A DNA stretch of 64,000 nucleotides from Ficedula albicollis (taxonomy: Eukaryota; Chordata; Aves; Passeriformes; Muscicapidae): the NCBI RefSeq assembly GCF_000247815.1, contig NC_021681.1, positions 21,207,495 through 21,271,494 of the forward strand, read 5' to 3'. Every line of letters starts with the position of its first letter. Position 1 is the stretch's first letter. This document shows, piece after piece, positions 50,953 to 63,563 of the stretch. The translations under genes were made by a program, and so were the position numbers. A model generated the notes under the pieces. It saw nothing but the letters and a program-made list of their open reading frames with translations, did not search any database and was not told the DNA's origin.

Positions 50953-51970
50953 GCAGAGAAGAAGTTTTGGTACAAAAGAATTATTTAGATTTGCACATCC
51001 TCTAAATCATCTGGCGCGACTGCTTCAAAAGAGGACAGATCAGGTCATTATATCTTTAAATTTATATATTAGGAAAGAAAATCTGTTTCATGGCACAGCC
51101 CTAAGAATAGATTGCTTCCAACTACTGGTATCTTCACTGTTTGAAACCAAGAACACATTCCATGTCTAGGAGCTTCTGCTACGTTTGGGAAGAGAAATGA
51201 ACCCCTTGGGGACCTATTCTACAGATTGTGACCCTGGTTCTTTAACCCCTCCATGCCAAGCACAAAATGAAAATAAATATTTGCCTCAATGATATTTAAA
51301 GATGCTGCAAAGCTGCTTTTTGTGATGTTTAGTGACAGAGCAAACGTAGGAAGATTCACACGTCACTGACACCAGCCATGAAAAACAAACTGCATTATTT
51401 GCCAAACATCAAGTTATAAAGTATAGTTTAGTTGTTTCTCTTCAAAAATCAGATTAATAAGCATTATTGTATGAAATATTCATGAATATGCATTACTATA
51501 CAAACATTTTGCACAACAGCTGTGAGTTGTTTACTAATTCCTGGTTTAAATCATAATGACGTTATTTTGAAGAGGTGAATATCACTGTAACTATGATTAA
51601 AATGAGACTTAATCAAGTAGCCAATGGAGTAAACAACGACATTATCACCACCAGTATCACAGGATTCTGAAAGTCACAAAAATTGTCATTAAAGGTAGAA
51701 TCCAAATTTCTAGAGAAGCAATTTTTTTGTGTGTGTGTGGATATCACAACAGGTAAAAACAAAAAAGACTTTTCAACTGTCTCAAGGAATATTTTTTTCC
51801 AGACACGTTTCAATGCAGGCTCTGAGAAGAGAATGAAATTTACAGCAGGAAGATGTGATGGCAGCATGAAAAATGAAGGACTTGTGTTTTTCACCTTGTT
51901 GAGATCTTAAATTTAAAAATAAAAGAAACTATTAATTTAATACAAGGCAGTGGACAGCTCTAACTAGCAC

Positions 51971-52011
51971 AGTTGTTTAGTAAAGTCGAGTTAGTAAAGT
52001 TGTTTAGTAAA
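51971..52011. repeat. Short imperfect tandem repeat, 27-bp period
   Basis: AGTTGTTTAGTAAA occurs at 51971 and again at 51998, with a partial TTAGTAAAG word between them. This is a small local duplication. Confidence 0.75.
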
Positions 52012-52182
52012 TTATGATTTTAATCATGTTGATCCCTGTACAAGAACACGATTGCCTCTGCCAAATGAGATCCACTATCAGAATTTGTGCATACCCTTAT
52101 CTGTTCCTGTGTTGAATTACAAGAGGAGAATGAGTTCAGTGTGATTTTTAAGTTCTAAGTTTCCTCTTATCTTCTTTTCCTA

Positions 52183-52197
52183 TTTTTTTTTTTTTTT
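52183..52197. repeat. T15 homopolymer
   Basis: Run of 15 T followed by CCC. No retroelement body lies next to it. Confidence 0.9.
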
Positions 52198-55073
52198 CCC
52201 TCCCATGACTGTTCATTTTCACTTGAACATTTAGGAGATTTCATACGGGAACTATTCCTGTACCACCAATTCTGTTTGGAGATCCTTGAATTCTGCATCT
52301 TTCTACTTGATCACTTCAGGACCAATAAAACCTCAGTAACTGCTAGAGGATAGTCCTGTGATGAGACAGACATTGCCATGCCAGAATGTCCAGAGCCTGG
52401 CATGGGAAGATTCAAGCTTTAGGACATGGTGCTAACAAAGAGTCCTAAGAAGAAGCTCCAAAATCCTGAGATACAGCAGCCTTGCAGGACTGAATTCTGG
52501 GTCTCACATTGCCAGAATTTTGCATATAATTAAAGGCTAAGATATATTTGGAAGCTAAAGACTCGTTTTCCTTAAGATTATGGGAATCTAAATGATGCTG
52601 AAGGTAGGCTTAGGATCATTTGCATCTCTTTCTGAAAGCTGCAGGAGTCCAGTCCCAGCTGCATCACAGTAATGACATTAAAGCCTTTATTGCTCCCTTC
52701 AATAAAAGAATTTCTCAGGAGTTTAGCTACAGTACCTTGCTCAACACCTGAGTCTATACACATGGCAAGCTCAAACAAGACCCCAACCCTACACTTTCTT
52801 ATGTTAGCCCTTGCACAAACACTCAATACCAGGATTTTGCACAGCGATACCTAAGACAAGGTCTTTTTTGTTTTCCAGTCACAGAAACATTAAAAGAAAA
52901 CAAATAAACTACCTTTTATCCTAAATAAATTTGGACAATAACTAACAGGAATTTATCTGCTGTTAAAATGGGAACCCCGTAGTCATTGTCATTGCCTCTT
53001 TTCCCTAGATTTTCTCTCTCACCACTTCAAGGCAAAACACATATATATACACACAAAAAATTCTGTATATCTTCCACTGTACTTCTGAGTGAGCCTTACT
53101 TTATACTGGAGGAATGGGAATTTGGAGGCAAAAAGATCTGAACTTCCCAAAACATTCAGAACCACTTCAGAACCACTTTTCCTCAGGAACTACGCTTTTA
53201 ATTTTACGTGGTAGGTGTTTCCTCTTTCTATTTTGCCACATATTACTTTTTAAAATCTGTTGCAAAATGCAGAGGTTTTGATATCCATCAAGGTTTTTTT
53301 TTTTTTTCACTTCTATTATGAACATACCAGTATTTTGCCAGCTGTTACAGGAGTATTCATTAATAACACACATATTAGGGAAAGTGATTAATATAATGCA
53401 ATAAAGGGCATGAAATTAATCTTTTATGGAATATTAATGACAAGCATACATAAACTTTGATCTTCTGCCATGAAGCATTCTGCAGGAATTGATTTGATTT
53501 TTTTGTTATCACAAACAATGTGTTTACATGTCACGCATATTTTAGGCAGGAAACTTCCAATAAATCTTTCATTTAACACACATCTGTAACTATGCACAGC
53601 AATCCTATACATACCAGATGATTTTTATCAACTCTAATTATTCATTGATAACACATCTGATTATGTGCCCCAAGGCAACATTATAAATTCCAAGTTGTTT
53701 TTTCACAGTTGTAATTACCATATGTTCCCATTAATCCAATTCTATTAGCTCAATCTTTGCCTACCGATCTTGGTGTCAATCAATTGATCTTCCAGCTCAT
53801 GCATCAAGCCAATAAGAATGGATTTTGGAAGCTGGAAATGCAATTTTTTTGGTTCAGAGGGATTGTTCCAACCATCTGAGTCACAAAACCTGAGTTTTAA
53901 ACAGAAGTGACAATACAACCCCTGTGTTTCCAAAGGGGCTGTAATTTATTAATCTGTACAATATCCAGCATTTCTGTGTCTATTCCTTAAAAAAAAAACA
54001 AACAGTAAGGTCACAGACACCTATTAAAAATATTAGTAAAACCCAGAATCTTTTATATTTTGAAGATGTCAGGAATGGTAAGGGAGGAGCTGCTCTGGAG
54101 CAGCTGCACACTTCAGAGTGTTCCTTAGCAACAACTTCTCAGGCAAAGTTTGCAGGGAGCTGGAAATAGGATTCTGGCAGTACTTTTTATTTCAGGATTT
54201 CAGTTCCCTGTTCCTAAAATGACCCTCAATCTCCTCTGTTTATGAATAGCATATTTAATATAGAATCTAGGCACCAAAGATAAATTTATAGCTAATAAAT
54301 ATGTGCTAAATAACTCCTGTTACTTTGGTTGGGGAAGATAATCCCAGAAAGAATGAACAAATTCTGCACTCAGCATTGAAAGCAATTTAAACAACATTGA
54401 CTGCCATTAAAAAGCAATTTTTTAATTACTTTAAAGAATGCCTATGAATAATTTTTGCTAAAATACCTCCAAAAATTTTACATGACCTTTGTTTACCGTA
54501 ACCACTTTAAAAAAATTTAAAAGCCCTTTTAGTTTTTGGCTATTATTATAGTAACTTACCCCCAGAGCTTCACTCTACAGTCTAAATTACTGGCCATTAA
54601 ATAGATCCTATACCTAACACACTTGAACTATTTTATTACTGTTCATCTACTGCATCCAAGAAATCAAATATTTTATAAAGAGAGCCCCTAAACGCATCTG
54701 CTGTGATCCAGAGATGACAAACTCACATACTGCCAAAGCACAGTTGATATAGAGCAAGATAATATGAATCAATGTTAAAAATAAAAATCAGCAAATAGTG
54801 TCACCACTCATTTAATCAAATTTAACTCAAGGAAAATATTTTTCATAGAAAAATAGTCTTATCTTGTTAGTATTAATTAGAAATTATATGCAATGATCTC
54901 TCTTCAGTGAAAGGACATAAGTGAGATGATGGTGAGGGAAGACATGGAACTTGGATTGCAAAAGTTTTGGTAAATATCTCAGTTCTTGGTGTCTGGATCA
55001 TGACCAGAACCACCAGCACTGCAACTTCCCCAATAACAAGGCAAGAGATGCACTTTTGGAGTCTGTGTGGCCC

Positions 55074-55189
55074 GGGGGTACTTCTGTAGCCTCTGAGCAG
55101 CTAAAGGGCTGCTGCAGTCTGGAAAATCCCTGGGGGTACTTCTGTAGCCTCTGGAACAGCTAAAGGGCTGCTGCAGTCTGGAAAATCCC
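55074..55189. repeat. Tandem duplication, 57-58-bp unit, two copies
   Basis: Copy 1 is 55074-55131 and copy 2 is 55132-55189. Copies differ by CTGAGCAG versus CTGGAACAG and at the junction. The surrounding 55000-55360 is GC-richer than the flanks. The minus-strand frame 54979-55359 (126 codons) reads through the duplication and has no recognisable domain. Confidence 0.94.
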
Positions 55190-56653
55190 ACGAGCAATGC
55201 CAGCAAAAGGAGTGGCTGAAGCAGCTGCACACCTTCCTTTGGGGCAGCACCACAGCTCAGCTGCTCCTTGGGGCAGGGGGCAAGGGAGAGCTCAGAGCAT
55301 CTCTTCATCTCCTGCAGCCATCCAAGTGCCTCTGTGCTTTGGGAGTTGAGAAGATCCAAGTGTTTCCTTTCCCAGTGAATATAAACTGAACAGGAATCCA
55401 GTGCCTTCCTGCCAGCAGCAACTTCTGATTAGGTCAAAAACAGCTTCATGTTTTGAGAGCAATAATCTTTCCTAAACTATGAGTTCACCCAAAGATGATA
55501 AATGAAAAAAGATTGAGGACACAGCCCTAAGGAGGTGCAGACACCTCTCAAATGGTCTTCATTAACCTTAAATCTTAAATTAGCCAAGTTAATTCTTACA
55601 TTTTTTTCTTACTTTATAAATGGAGACACAACTCTTGTCAAACTTATTTATATGATCATCAACTGCAAAATAATGAATATTAGAAATCAAGCCTCTTAAT
55701 ACTGTTTTTTAAAAAAACAACTAAATGCATCTCAAATGATTAGAAATATAATTTCCATGCTAAACAGTGAACATTAGCAACCATTATTTATATTTTTACA
55801 CTAGCAAACACCCTTCTTTGCATTCCTGACTTCAGCACAGACCATAAGTACATTTATAATTACAGCTTCTGTTCATGCAAATGACAGTTATGCCTCAGCA
55901 TTTATCAGTGGAAATGTTAGAGCGTTCTAAGTAGAGCATGACACATCCACGATCATTAAAAAAACTATCAACAATTGACATACAGTAACACACTGAACAG
56001 AGTTAAATACTTGTCTTTGGAGATTCTGGCATTAGCTAAAGAGTGATAACACCAGAATTCATGATGGATTTGCCTGTGGTTTTCTGTCACCTGTTTATCT
56101 GAGACCCATTACTGGAAATAATCTCTTAATATAAAACCAAGCTTAATTAGAAACTCAATGCAAGCCATTTTCCAAAGCCAAAAACAAACCTGGGAAAATT
56201 TTGGCTTTTTGTCCAAAAAAATCCTTCTGGATTGCCTTGTACAGAGATAAACACTTGTGTGTCAGATTATGCAGGTTGTCTGTTAACCCAACAGACATTT
56301 TTCCACACAAACATTAACACAGGAAAGACTCATAGTCACTGCCCTTAAAACAGTGTAAGCCAGGGGAAAACATGTCAAAAGCCTGAGATAAAAAACCGAA
56401 AATCAAAGTTCATCACGTTGTTTTAGACAGCGAGAGCCTTCTCTCATGGCACATGTGTGCACCTCTGAGAGATTCCATAAAAAAAAAAAAATCTTTAACG
56501 ATTCCTATAAAATAATTCAAAGGTTCAAAGCTCCAGCAGAGCCTGTTTGGGACAGTGGCAGAGGTTGAACACCTCTGTCAGATTTGTCTGATCCCCTGGG
56601 GGGGGCACATCTTTACCTACAGCACACGTGTGAGAGGGACAAATGGTTTGGGT

Positions 56654-56671
56654 AGCAGCAGCAGCAGCAGC
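56654..56671. repeat. GCA trinucleotide microsatellite, six units
   Basis: A pure run of GCA units (about six) inside an otherwise unique stretch. The plus-strand frame across it (56555-56770) reads the units as serine; there is no other sign of coding. Confidence 0.8.
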
Positions 56672-56785
56672 GTGGCACAGACATCCTCAGAGGAGCAGAG
56701 ATGTCCCTGCCACCCCCAGGAAAAGGTGCTGGGCTTTAATTGGTGTTTTTACAGCAGCTACTGTAAATGAAAGAACAAAGTGATT

Positions 56786-56835
56786 AAACAATGGACTTTT
56801 AAAATACAATAATGACTTCATGAAGTCCATTGTTT
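56786..56835. repeat. 13-bp perfect inverted repeat with nested palindrome
   Basis: The arms AAACAATGGACTT (56786-56798) and AAGTCCATTGTTT (56823-56835) are perfectly complementary with a 24-base spacer. Inside, 56814-56827 is a 14-bp perfect palindrome (GACTTCATGAAGTC) that overlaps the right arm, so two alternative hairpins are possible. No target-site duplication is evident, so I do not call a transposon. Confidence 0.65.
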
Positions 56836-57894
56836 GCTCTAATCTGTTCTGGCCCTGTTCCCCTCCTGCCAGGCTGATCCGCCTTCAGTGGGTCTTTGGA
56901 GGTGTCTCTGCCCAGCTCCTCAGCCAATTTATGGTTATATTTGGATAATGTCATATACAAAGGAAAATCTCTCTTACCGAGATTTTGAATTCTTCTCAAA
57001 AACTCTGAGAATTCAGAAGGACATGTGGGTTAAGGCACACATACCTGAACCCTTAATGGAACTCCCTTAGCTGGCAATTCAGTGATGATGATGTAGCACA
57101 AATTGGCCAAATAATTCATAAATTGCAAAATTCTTTTCCCACAACTTTACATGAAACTTCAGTTGTTCCATCATTAGTCCCATCACTCATAAATAATGCA
57201 GAAGTGTGTCTGAATGTGCTATAGTCACATCTCCAATGATATTCAAATATGTCCTGGCACACCTGCTGTCTCAGACCTGAGGTTCTTTGTGACAGTGGGG
57301 TCTTGATGCATATTTAGGTCTCGGTGTTTTGATGAGTGAAATCATGGGGCATTACACAAAATAATTGGAAATTTAAATTTAACCTGGTTGTCTTTGTTCC
57401 ATTTCTACATTTAAATTCTTTAAAGCAATGCTGTGGCCTCCAAAATTTGAAGATTTACATAAAAGTAAGATAAGTATTATTTTTTTCCTATAACAACATT
57501 CTTGGAAATTCCAGTGTTTAAGGGGCTTCTTGAATGGGGTGAGGGAGGGCTTATGGCTTTTTCTTCTACCCCAGAAACTATGGAAGAGATGACTAGGAAT
57601 TCCAAAACCCTCTAACAAATATACATAAGCAAAGTATTATACAAAAGGCAGAACAGAAACTCTGTGGAGCGAACAAAGTTAACCTTGGTCTTCCACATGA
57701 TGCTGCAGAAAAAGCAGGGTGTATAAATATCTCAAAAGCAAACACACTCATGGTAATTTCAAACATGCAGATAGAGACTAGCTCAGCTGAACAGACCACC
57801 TACACTGAAACAGAGAAGAAAACTTGAAATTAATTTGATCTGAGCCTATCACTAAGACCTAATTTTAACACTAAAAAGACTCAATAGTTTTTAT

Positions 57895-58000
57895 AAAAAA
57901 TGAATGTTCAAAATATTAATAAATTAATGTTGTTGTTTATTAATGTTATTTGTTATTATTAATGGTATTATTTAGTAATTTAATTAATAAATATGGTACA
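57895..58000. repeat. AT-rich low-complexity stretch
   Basis: Almost pure A and T, with repeated TTAATGTT, TTATTA and AATTAAT words. It has no fixed period. Confidence 0.65.
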
Positions 58001-58366
58001 AAATTTGAATATTTTACTCATACAGTAGTAGAATAAATACATGGAATTGAAATCCTGCAATATATGTATTAGAAAGATATTTAGAAAAATATGCTATTCC
58101 CTCTTTATTAGCATCATCATCATCTAGAGCCATGTTTACAGGCTAGCAATAGCATTTTACAATGTTCTAATTTTAGAGTTGCTTTCAATTGTTCCTCCAT
58201 TAAAATGAGAATTAAAAATATTAATTTACGCAATCTGAGCCACGGGATGACTTCAACCAGACTAATTAGCATAACCTTCTCAGATGCCATCCATATTCAT
58301 GTTGCAGACTGGGGGCAATGCTTAATGGCAGAACTAGAGCTGCTGGAGCCTGAAGCTGTGCCAGTG

Positions 58367-58768
58367 CTACACTTCACAAACCTGTGAGCTCAGCAAACCC
58401 TGCCCACTGCAAGCTCTGTGTATAGCGTGCTGTAAACTTCTCCGAGCCATCGCAGGATCTGTGCAGTTAGCCACAGCAAAGAGCAGGAAGGGCACTGGGG
58501 TGACCATGTACGTCCTCAGTGGGATCCTCTGGGCTGGTGGAGCTGCCCTGGCTCTGCCCTCCAGGAGCTGATGGATCCTGGCCAGCAAGGACAGCTCGGA
58601 ACCTTTGGTCACGCAGAACGTGCTGCAGCAATCACTAAGCAGCAGCAGAGTCAAAAGGCCCAGATCCCCACGACCTGCCCAAAATTTTAAGTGCCACCAC
58701 CTGAAGCAGCTTCCTGGGCTCACACTCCTCATGATGTGGCTCGGTGATATCTGAGCCAGGCTGGGCAT
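58367..58768 (-). other. Unassigned 133-codon open frame, coding status doubtful
   Basis: An ATG-initiated frame of 133 codons on the minus strand in a segment (about 58390-58770) that is more GC-rich than its surroundings. I do not recognise the protein. There is a leucine-rich hydrophobic stretch at about residues 37-44 and an alanine/arginine-rich section near residue 70-80, but no familiar motif, signal peptide or repeat. A frame of this size can arise by chance in GC-rich vertebrate DNA. The alternatives are an exon of an unrecognised gene or a decayed processed copy. Confidence 0.12.
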
Positions 58769-58915
58769 TGAGAGGTTTGGTAGCTGCCAAAGTAACAGGG
58801 GTTCTTTATGGAAAATTCGCTTCCATTAACATTCCCATCCAGCCTTGGGACCAGCAAATAGGGGCCGTTCAGATCTGCTCCAGATAAGGAGATTTGTGGG
58901 AAAACAAATGATATA
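58769..58915. other. Short unique spacer left of CR1
   Basis: The interval is single-copy DNA running up to the terminus of the CR1 fragment. No gene or repeat is recognised in it. Confidence 0.5.
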
Positions 58916-59062
58916 ATTACAGAATGGCCTGGGTTAGAAGGGACACTAAGGATTGTGTAGTTCACATCCTTGCCATGGACAGGGACATGTTGTACTAGAC
59001 CAGGAGTCTAGTAAAAGGACCAACTTGTCCTTGAACACTTCCAGGGGTAGGGCATCTACATA
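58916..59062 (-). mobile_element. CR1 LINE, 3'-end fragment
   Basis: In plus-strand order this follows the reverse complement of the avian CR1 3' end: ACAGAATGGCCTGGGTTAGAAGGGAC, then a GATTGTGTAGTTC segment, TGCCATGGACAGGGACA, ACTAGACCAGG and CTTGAACACTTCCAGGGG. The terminal octamer region lies at the left edge, so the element is on the minus strand and truncated at its 5' side. Its right half is included in the adjacent tandem duplication. Confidence 0.85.
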
Positions 59063-59234
59063 AAACCTTTGCACCCTTAAAAATTACAGCCACACTGCTT
59101 CTCCGTGTCAGTACCTCCCAGTCATGTAAAAGTCTAGTAAAAGGACCAACTTGTCCTTGAACACTTCCATACATAAAACCTTTGCACCCTTAAAAATTAC
59201 AGCCACACTGCTTCTCCGTGTCAGTACCTCCCAG
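59005..59234. repeat. Tandem duplication overlapping CR1, 126- and 104-bp copies
   Basis: Copy 1 is 59005-59130 and copy 2 is 59131-59234. Copy 2 lacks 13 bases (GGGGTAGGGCATC) that belong to the CR1 part, and it has no partner for the last few bases of copy 1. Outside the gap the copies look identical. The duplicated unit therefore joins CR1 sequence and unique flank, so duplication came after CR1 insertion if it is real. Confidence 0.94.
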
Positions 59235-62200
59235 AAAACTTCCTCAAATATCACCTTTGCACGAATCTCAAGAAAATACAGCCTGGCTTCACTAATGTTT
59301 ATAGGGCCATTCAAAGGGAGAATATCCTTGACAAACAATTCAAGCACATGTAAAGCGGTCACCAAAATATAAGGTTTACTCTTATCTACAGCAAAAGTTT
59401 TACTCTTTTATTTATTTTAATCCTTTCCCATAGCAAAGGGCAAAAATTCCCATTTAATACATTAACCTGCCCTTGTATACATGTAGTACAAACACCATTA
59501 GAGAAACCAACAATTTACTCAGGAGCCCTCCAGCCCTAATCCTGCTTCTATACCTTTCTATACATTAATGCTACAAAATGTGAATACAATTTACAAGCAA
59601 AAAACCTTTCTGCTGGGCAGAGATGCCCGTGGCTCCCAGGACAAGTGGCACAAACAGCAGCCTTCCCCTTGGTGAATTTTAATTGGAATTTTAATAAAGG
59701 TTTTACTACAATGGAGAAAACTGCCGTTAGCACAGCTCTGACTCTTAATCAAATACTTTGGTGATCATTCCTGGGACTGAATGGAATTCAGGAAGTTATT
59801 TTAGCAATATTTGCATTTTTTTCTGATTTATCATTAAACTTTTACTCAAGTAAAGAGATGGAAAAAGTGTAACATCCTTGCATATATTATATTGGATGGC
59901 TCAGTCTAGGGGGTCAGATCAGTTTTTGTCAGATTGGTTTTTGTCATATTTCCATTCCATCAGACAGATGCACTAAAAACCAGATTTCCCAGACAAGTGC
60001 CCAAGATGTTCGTTCTGAACCATTTTTAACACACACTTTGCTCTTGACACGGAGCTACAGATTCCTACAGAACTTCAGTGCATTATTATCTTTCCATAAA
60101 AACGTGTCCCTTATCATAGAAATGGTTCTATGATAACAATAGGTTACAGCAAATTCAAATAACTAAGCTTTACTCTTCTTTGAAAGCCTCCTCCTCAGTT
60201 TACCAATTTCATTTTATTTTCTAAAAAGACATGCAATGGCCACTACATTAATATTTTAAAATACTCAGTATTTCCTGTCTCAGCAGAGAAAAGAAAATCT
60301 AAGTTGCTTAATTGTAGATTTCAGAATGTGAATATAGATTTCTTACATCCTGTAAAACAAACTAGAGACATCAAATGATGCCATTGAAGGTTTTTTCTGA
60401 AAAGATTTTGGAAAACCGCTGTTAGATTATGCATATATATTTGTCATTGGTTTGTATTCAACAAGCACTTGGGTCAAAAAGCATTTCGTATCTCTGCAAA
60501 TTAAAACCCCTAGCAAATGGATGGCTAATATGCTTCAACAGGAAGAGATGGAATTTATTAGATCTCATTCTCCACTGGCACAGTGAATCAGGTAATGGAT
60601 GCAGTAATGCAAAGCATTATTAATGCCATCCCCTCTTCTATTTGTAAACCTTCCATGCAGTCTTTAAAATCCACTTTGAAATCAATTTTTGTTACTTCCA
60701 CCATCCACTCTCATTGTCCTTCTTCAGATTTCTGCATCAGAAACATCCTTACAAAAGTTTCTGACACTTATTTCAATGAAGACAAATTCATAAATTCTGA
60801 AATACACCAGTCAAAGGTTTTCCAAACTAAGGAAGATGGAAACTTAACTCCAAGTTATATATCCCTGATCCATTAGTTACTTAAAATTATAACTTAGTGA
60901 AAGTTATTATTTTTGCACCTAAAATTTCTGTTGTATAATTAAGACATATAGGCTTACAAGTCCAAGCTAACTGACCAAGGACAGTTCCTCAAAATATTTT
61001 TTTCTTTAAAGAAAGGTAATTATTTTGAAGGCTTTGCATTAGGCAAACATTGCTTCACCAGCATCACTTTGCTAGCAAAATATTTTGAAACAATTGCTTT
61101 TAAAAGAGGAAAAAAAGAGAAGCTGGACAGCTATTTTCTGTTTCTGACCATCTGAATGCAGTGCTCAAGGCCATGAAATGGGCTCAGCTCAGCAGAGAGT
61201 GATGCCCTGCAGCCGTGCCCACCCTCCAGAAGCCCCTGGCTGGGCTCACACTGACCCTGCAGCAATTCTCCTTTCCTGTTTTCTGAGGAGGGATGGAGCA
61301 GGAGATGTGCTGTGTGGTTTGAAGGAGGTGCTGAGCAGCTCGTGGGAGGGCAGCAGGTCCAGAAGAACGTTGTTTGTGTTTGATTTTAGGGATGGTGATT
61401 GTAAAACTGGTCCCAGCTTTGCTTCCCACAGAGCACTCAAATGAGTCTCAGCTTCATCACTCCAACATCATTGCAGCAGGGGAGATTAAAAATAACACAA
61501 CAAACCAAAATAACATGCACAGAATGACTTGATTTGTAAAACCTATGTTCAGAGCCAATAAGAGAGAACTTCAGGTCATTGTGACTTGGACAGGTGCTTG
61601 GACTGTCTCAAACTCCAGAATAATAAATTAATTGTTAACTGCCTTCAGTCGCCCTTTTCTCTCTTTGTACAAGACAAGTGGACACTTCAACCAGCAACTT
61701 CTCTGGCAGATTGTGTTGACTTTGGGATGCAAGCACTACATTTTCAAGATTTAGCCACTTCAGGCTTGACAATTCGAGCATCTGCTGGTCTTATTTTTTC
61801 ACTGATTTCCAGTCCCCTCTCAGAGGTCCACAGCTGTCCTCCCTATGAAGTGGAAATAATACAAATAAGAAGTGTCTGACTTGCCCAGCACTTCTTTGGT
61901 AGGTGCTCAATCAGAAGTGATTTAGCTCTTCCCTACACTCTGAAAAAGAAATAATCTTCCTTAAGAACGTCCTGGCACATTGAGAGCAATGTAAGAGCGG
62001 AGGCAAGAAACAAAAATCCCCAGAATAAACATCGGATTAACTACTTTAAATAATACCTTATTTGTGGTTTGAATCTTTAAATATTTCTTACCCTTAACAA
62101 TTCACAAAGTTGTCCTTCCATTATTTATGGATAAAAGGACGAGGAGGAATCACATTGCTTCAACTGAGCTTTTCTCTGGAGTAAATGCCTTTTTTCATTT

Positions 62201-62570
62201 TTGAGAAAATATTGTTTGATTTGGCAATATTAATATTTTAACACCAACTTGGTGCATCTGAGCAGTTGTTGATTATCACATATACTCAGTCCTGTAGATG
62301 AAAATTCTGTAAGAACTGGTGCTCAAAATGAAGAACAAGCCACGGAAAGAGTTTTCACGATCATTAAAGATGCATGCATTGTTATTATGGGAAACATTTT
62401 AATTAAATGCTGTTAAATAACTTCCCCCTTAGTTTGCTACAGTGCATCACATCCTGTTTACTGGCCCTGGTAGTAGCAGGGGGTTTGCTCCTGAGGAGAC
62501 TTCCCAGGGGCTGCTGGAACATTAACTCTGAGGCTCCTGTCCTCATCTTCAGCCCTGACATTCTCCTAAC
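59235..62570. other. Unannotated non-coding sequence
   Basis: No gene is supported. An 11-bp hairpin lies at 60111-60136. Frames at 61178-61444 plus and 61184-61440 minus overlap in a GC-richer patch and have no recognisable domain. Confidence 0.6.
60111..60136. other. Perfect 11-bp hairpin with 4-base loop
   Basis: The arms TTATCATAGAA and TTCTATGATAA are perfectly complementary around the loop ATGG. AU-rich and short, so only modestly stable as RNA. No T-run or other terminator context is relevant in a vertebrate. Confidence 0.55.
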
Positions 62571-62693
62571 CAGCCTGGGTGGTGAAAAGTCACCAAGAAC
62601 ACCCATTTCAGACAGGCTACAGGCGAAACTTAGCCAGCCTGGGTGGTGAAAAGTCACCAAAAACACCCATTTCAGACAGGCTACAGGCGAAAC
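62571..62693. repeat. Tandem duplication, 59-bp unit, two copies
   Basis: Copy 1 is 62571-62629 and copy 2 is 62635-62693 (period 64, five-base spacer). One G/A transition is visible (AAGAACACC versus AAAAACACC). The repeated peptide in the minus-strand frame 62403-62852 is caused by this. Confidence 0.95.
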
Positions 62694-62935
62694 CATGAGC
62701 ACATTTAACATCTTCCTGATGATCTTCAGGACTTTTCCAGTTCCCTGTCTTGTAAGCAGAAGAGAGGAGATGTCTTGCAGCCATGAACAGATCCTGCAGC
62801 CCTGCCCTGCATCAAACACACCCCGGGGTGCATTTACACATCCTTGTAACACACTTTCATCAGAACAATAACCAGAATATCTGCTGGTTACATAAAGAAC
62901 CCACCTAACTTGAGGGGTAGAAGATAAAACTTCTT

Positions 62936-62966
62936 TTTATATATATAAATATATATAAAATATACT
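62936..62966. repeat. TA-rich microsatellite
   Basis: TATATATAAATATATATAAA-type sequence with imperfect dinucleotide periodicity. Confidence 0.75.
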
Positions 62967-63530
62967 TATAAAGATAATACTCCATCAATAACGACTAGAA
63001 ATTATAATTTACTTTCATATTTTTAATTGCATTTGAAAAAAAAAAAACAAACCCAAACTTTATAAAAGATCACCTATATGTCACAAAAAGTCTCAAAACT
63101 AATACTGCAGGACTAACACCTCTAACCAACTCTGAGCTAGGAGACAAAGCACTTTTCTGATCACTGACACAACAGCTCAGCAGAATTCAAGGGGCACTGA
63201 TGCAGATCACTAAAGCCTGTGTCACACACATGGACCACCTCTCTGACACACGAGCCAGCACAGCTTCAAACAGAACCAGAATCTCCCTTGCAGAGAAATT
63301 CTGGCTAAGGGATCATGGGAAAACAAAACAAAATAAACCCCAAGCTATCGTACCCCATTCTGTTTCATCTCTATCCATGAAACTCTACCAAATATTTTGG
63401 GAGCTGTTCAAATATGTTTTGGAATAGCAAAAAGCACAGCTTCATTTCAAAGTTAATGTTGACCATTATTTTCCACAGGTCAGCACATTAAATGCTCTCA
63501 AACCTCTAAAAAGCTTGAGCAAAATGTAAT

Positions 63531-63563
63531 TTCTTTCCTTTTCTTTTTTTCTTTTTTCTTTTT
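63531..63563 (+). repeat. Pure pyrimidine (C/T) tract
   Basis: About 33 consecutive T and C bases, mostly T blocks separated by single C. Low-complexity; no open frame or retroelement is attached. Confidence 0.75.

Larger units (their letters stand above)
50953..55073. other. Unannotated non-coding sequence
   Basis: No gene is supported. Contents include a palindromic ATGAATATGCAT-type octamer-like cluster at about 51470-51492, a 14-bp word repeated at 51971 and 51998, a T15 run at 52183-52197 and another T-run near 53292-53307. Many short frames are present, none recognisable. Confidence 0.6.
55190..58366. other. Unannotated non-coding sequence
   Basis: No gene is supported. It holds a short GCA trinucleotide repeat at 56654-56671, a 13-bp inverted repeat at 56786-56835 and a very AT-rich patch at about 57895-58000. 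A C/T-poor, ATTAGC-containing stretch at 58200-58330 reads like possible conserved non-coding DNA. Confidence 0.6.

Noticed and set aside
56786..56835. Miniature inverted-repeat transposon
   Set aside because: The 13-bp arms are perfect, but there is no clear target-site duplication and no second copy visible in the window.
62403..62852. Minus-strand 149-codon frame, the longest outside the homopolymer
   Set aside because: It is lengthened by the 59-bp duplication (period 64) at 62571-62693 and has no recognisable domain. The opposite strand is also open for 80 codons.
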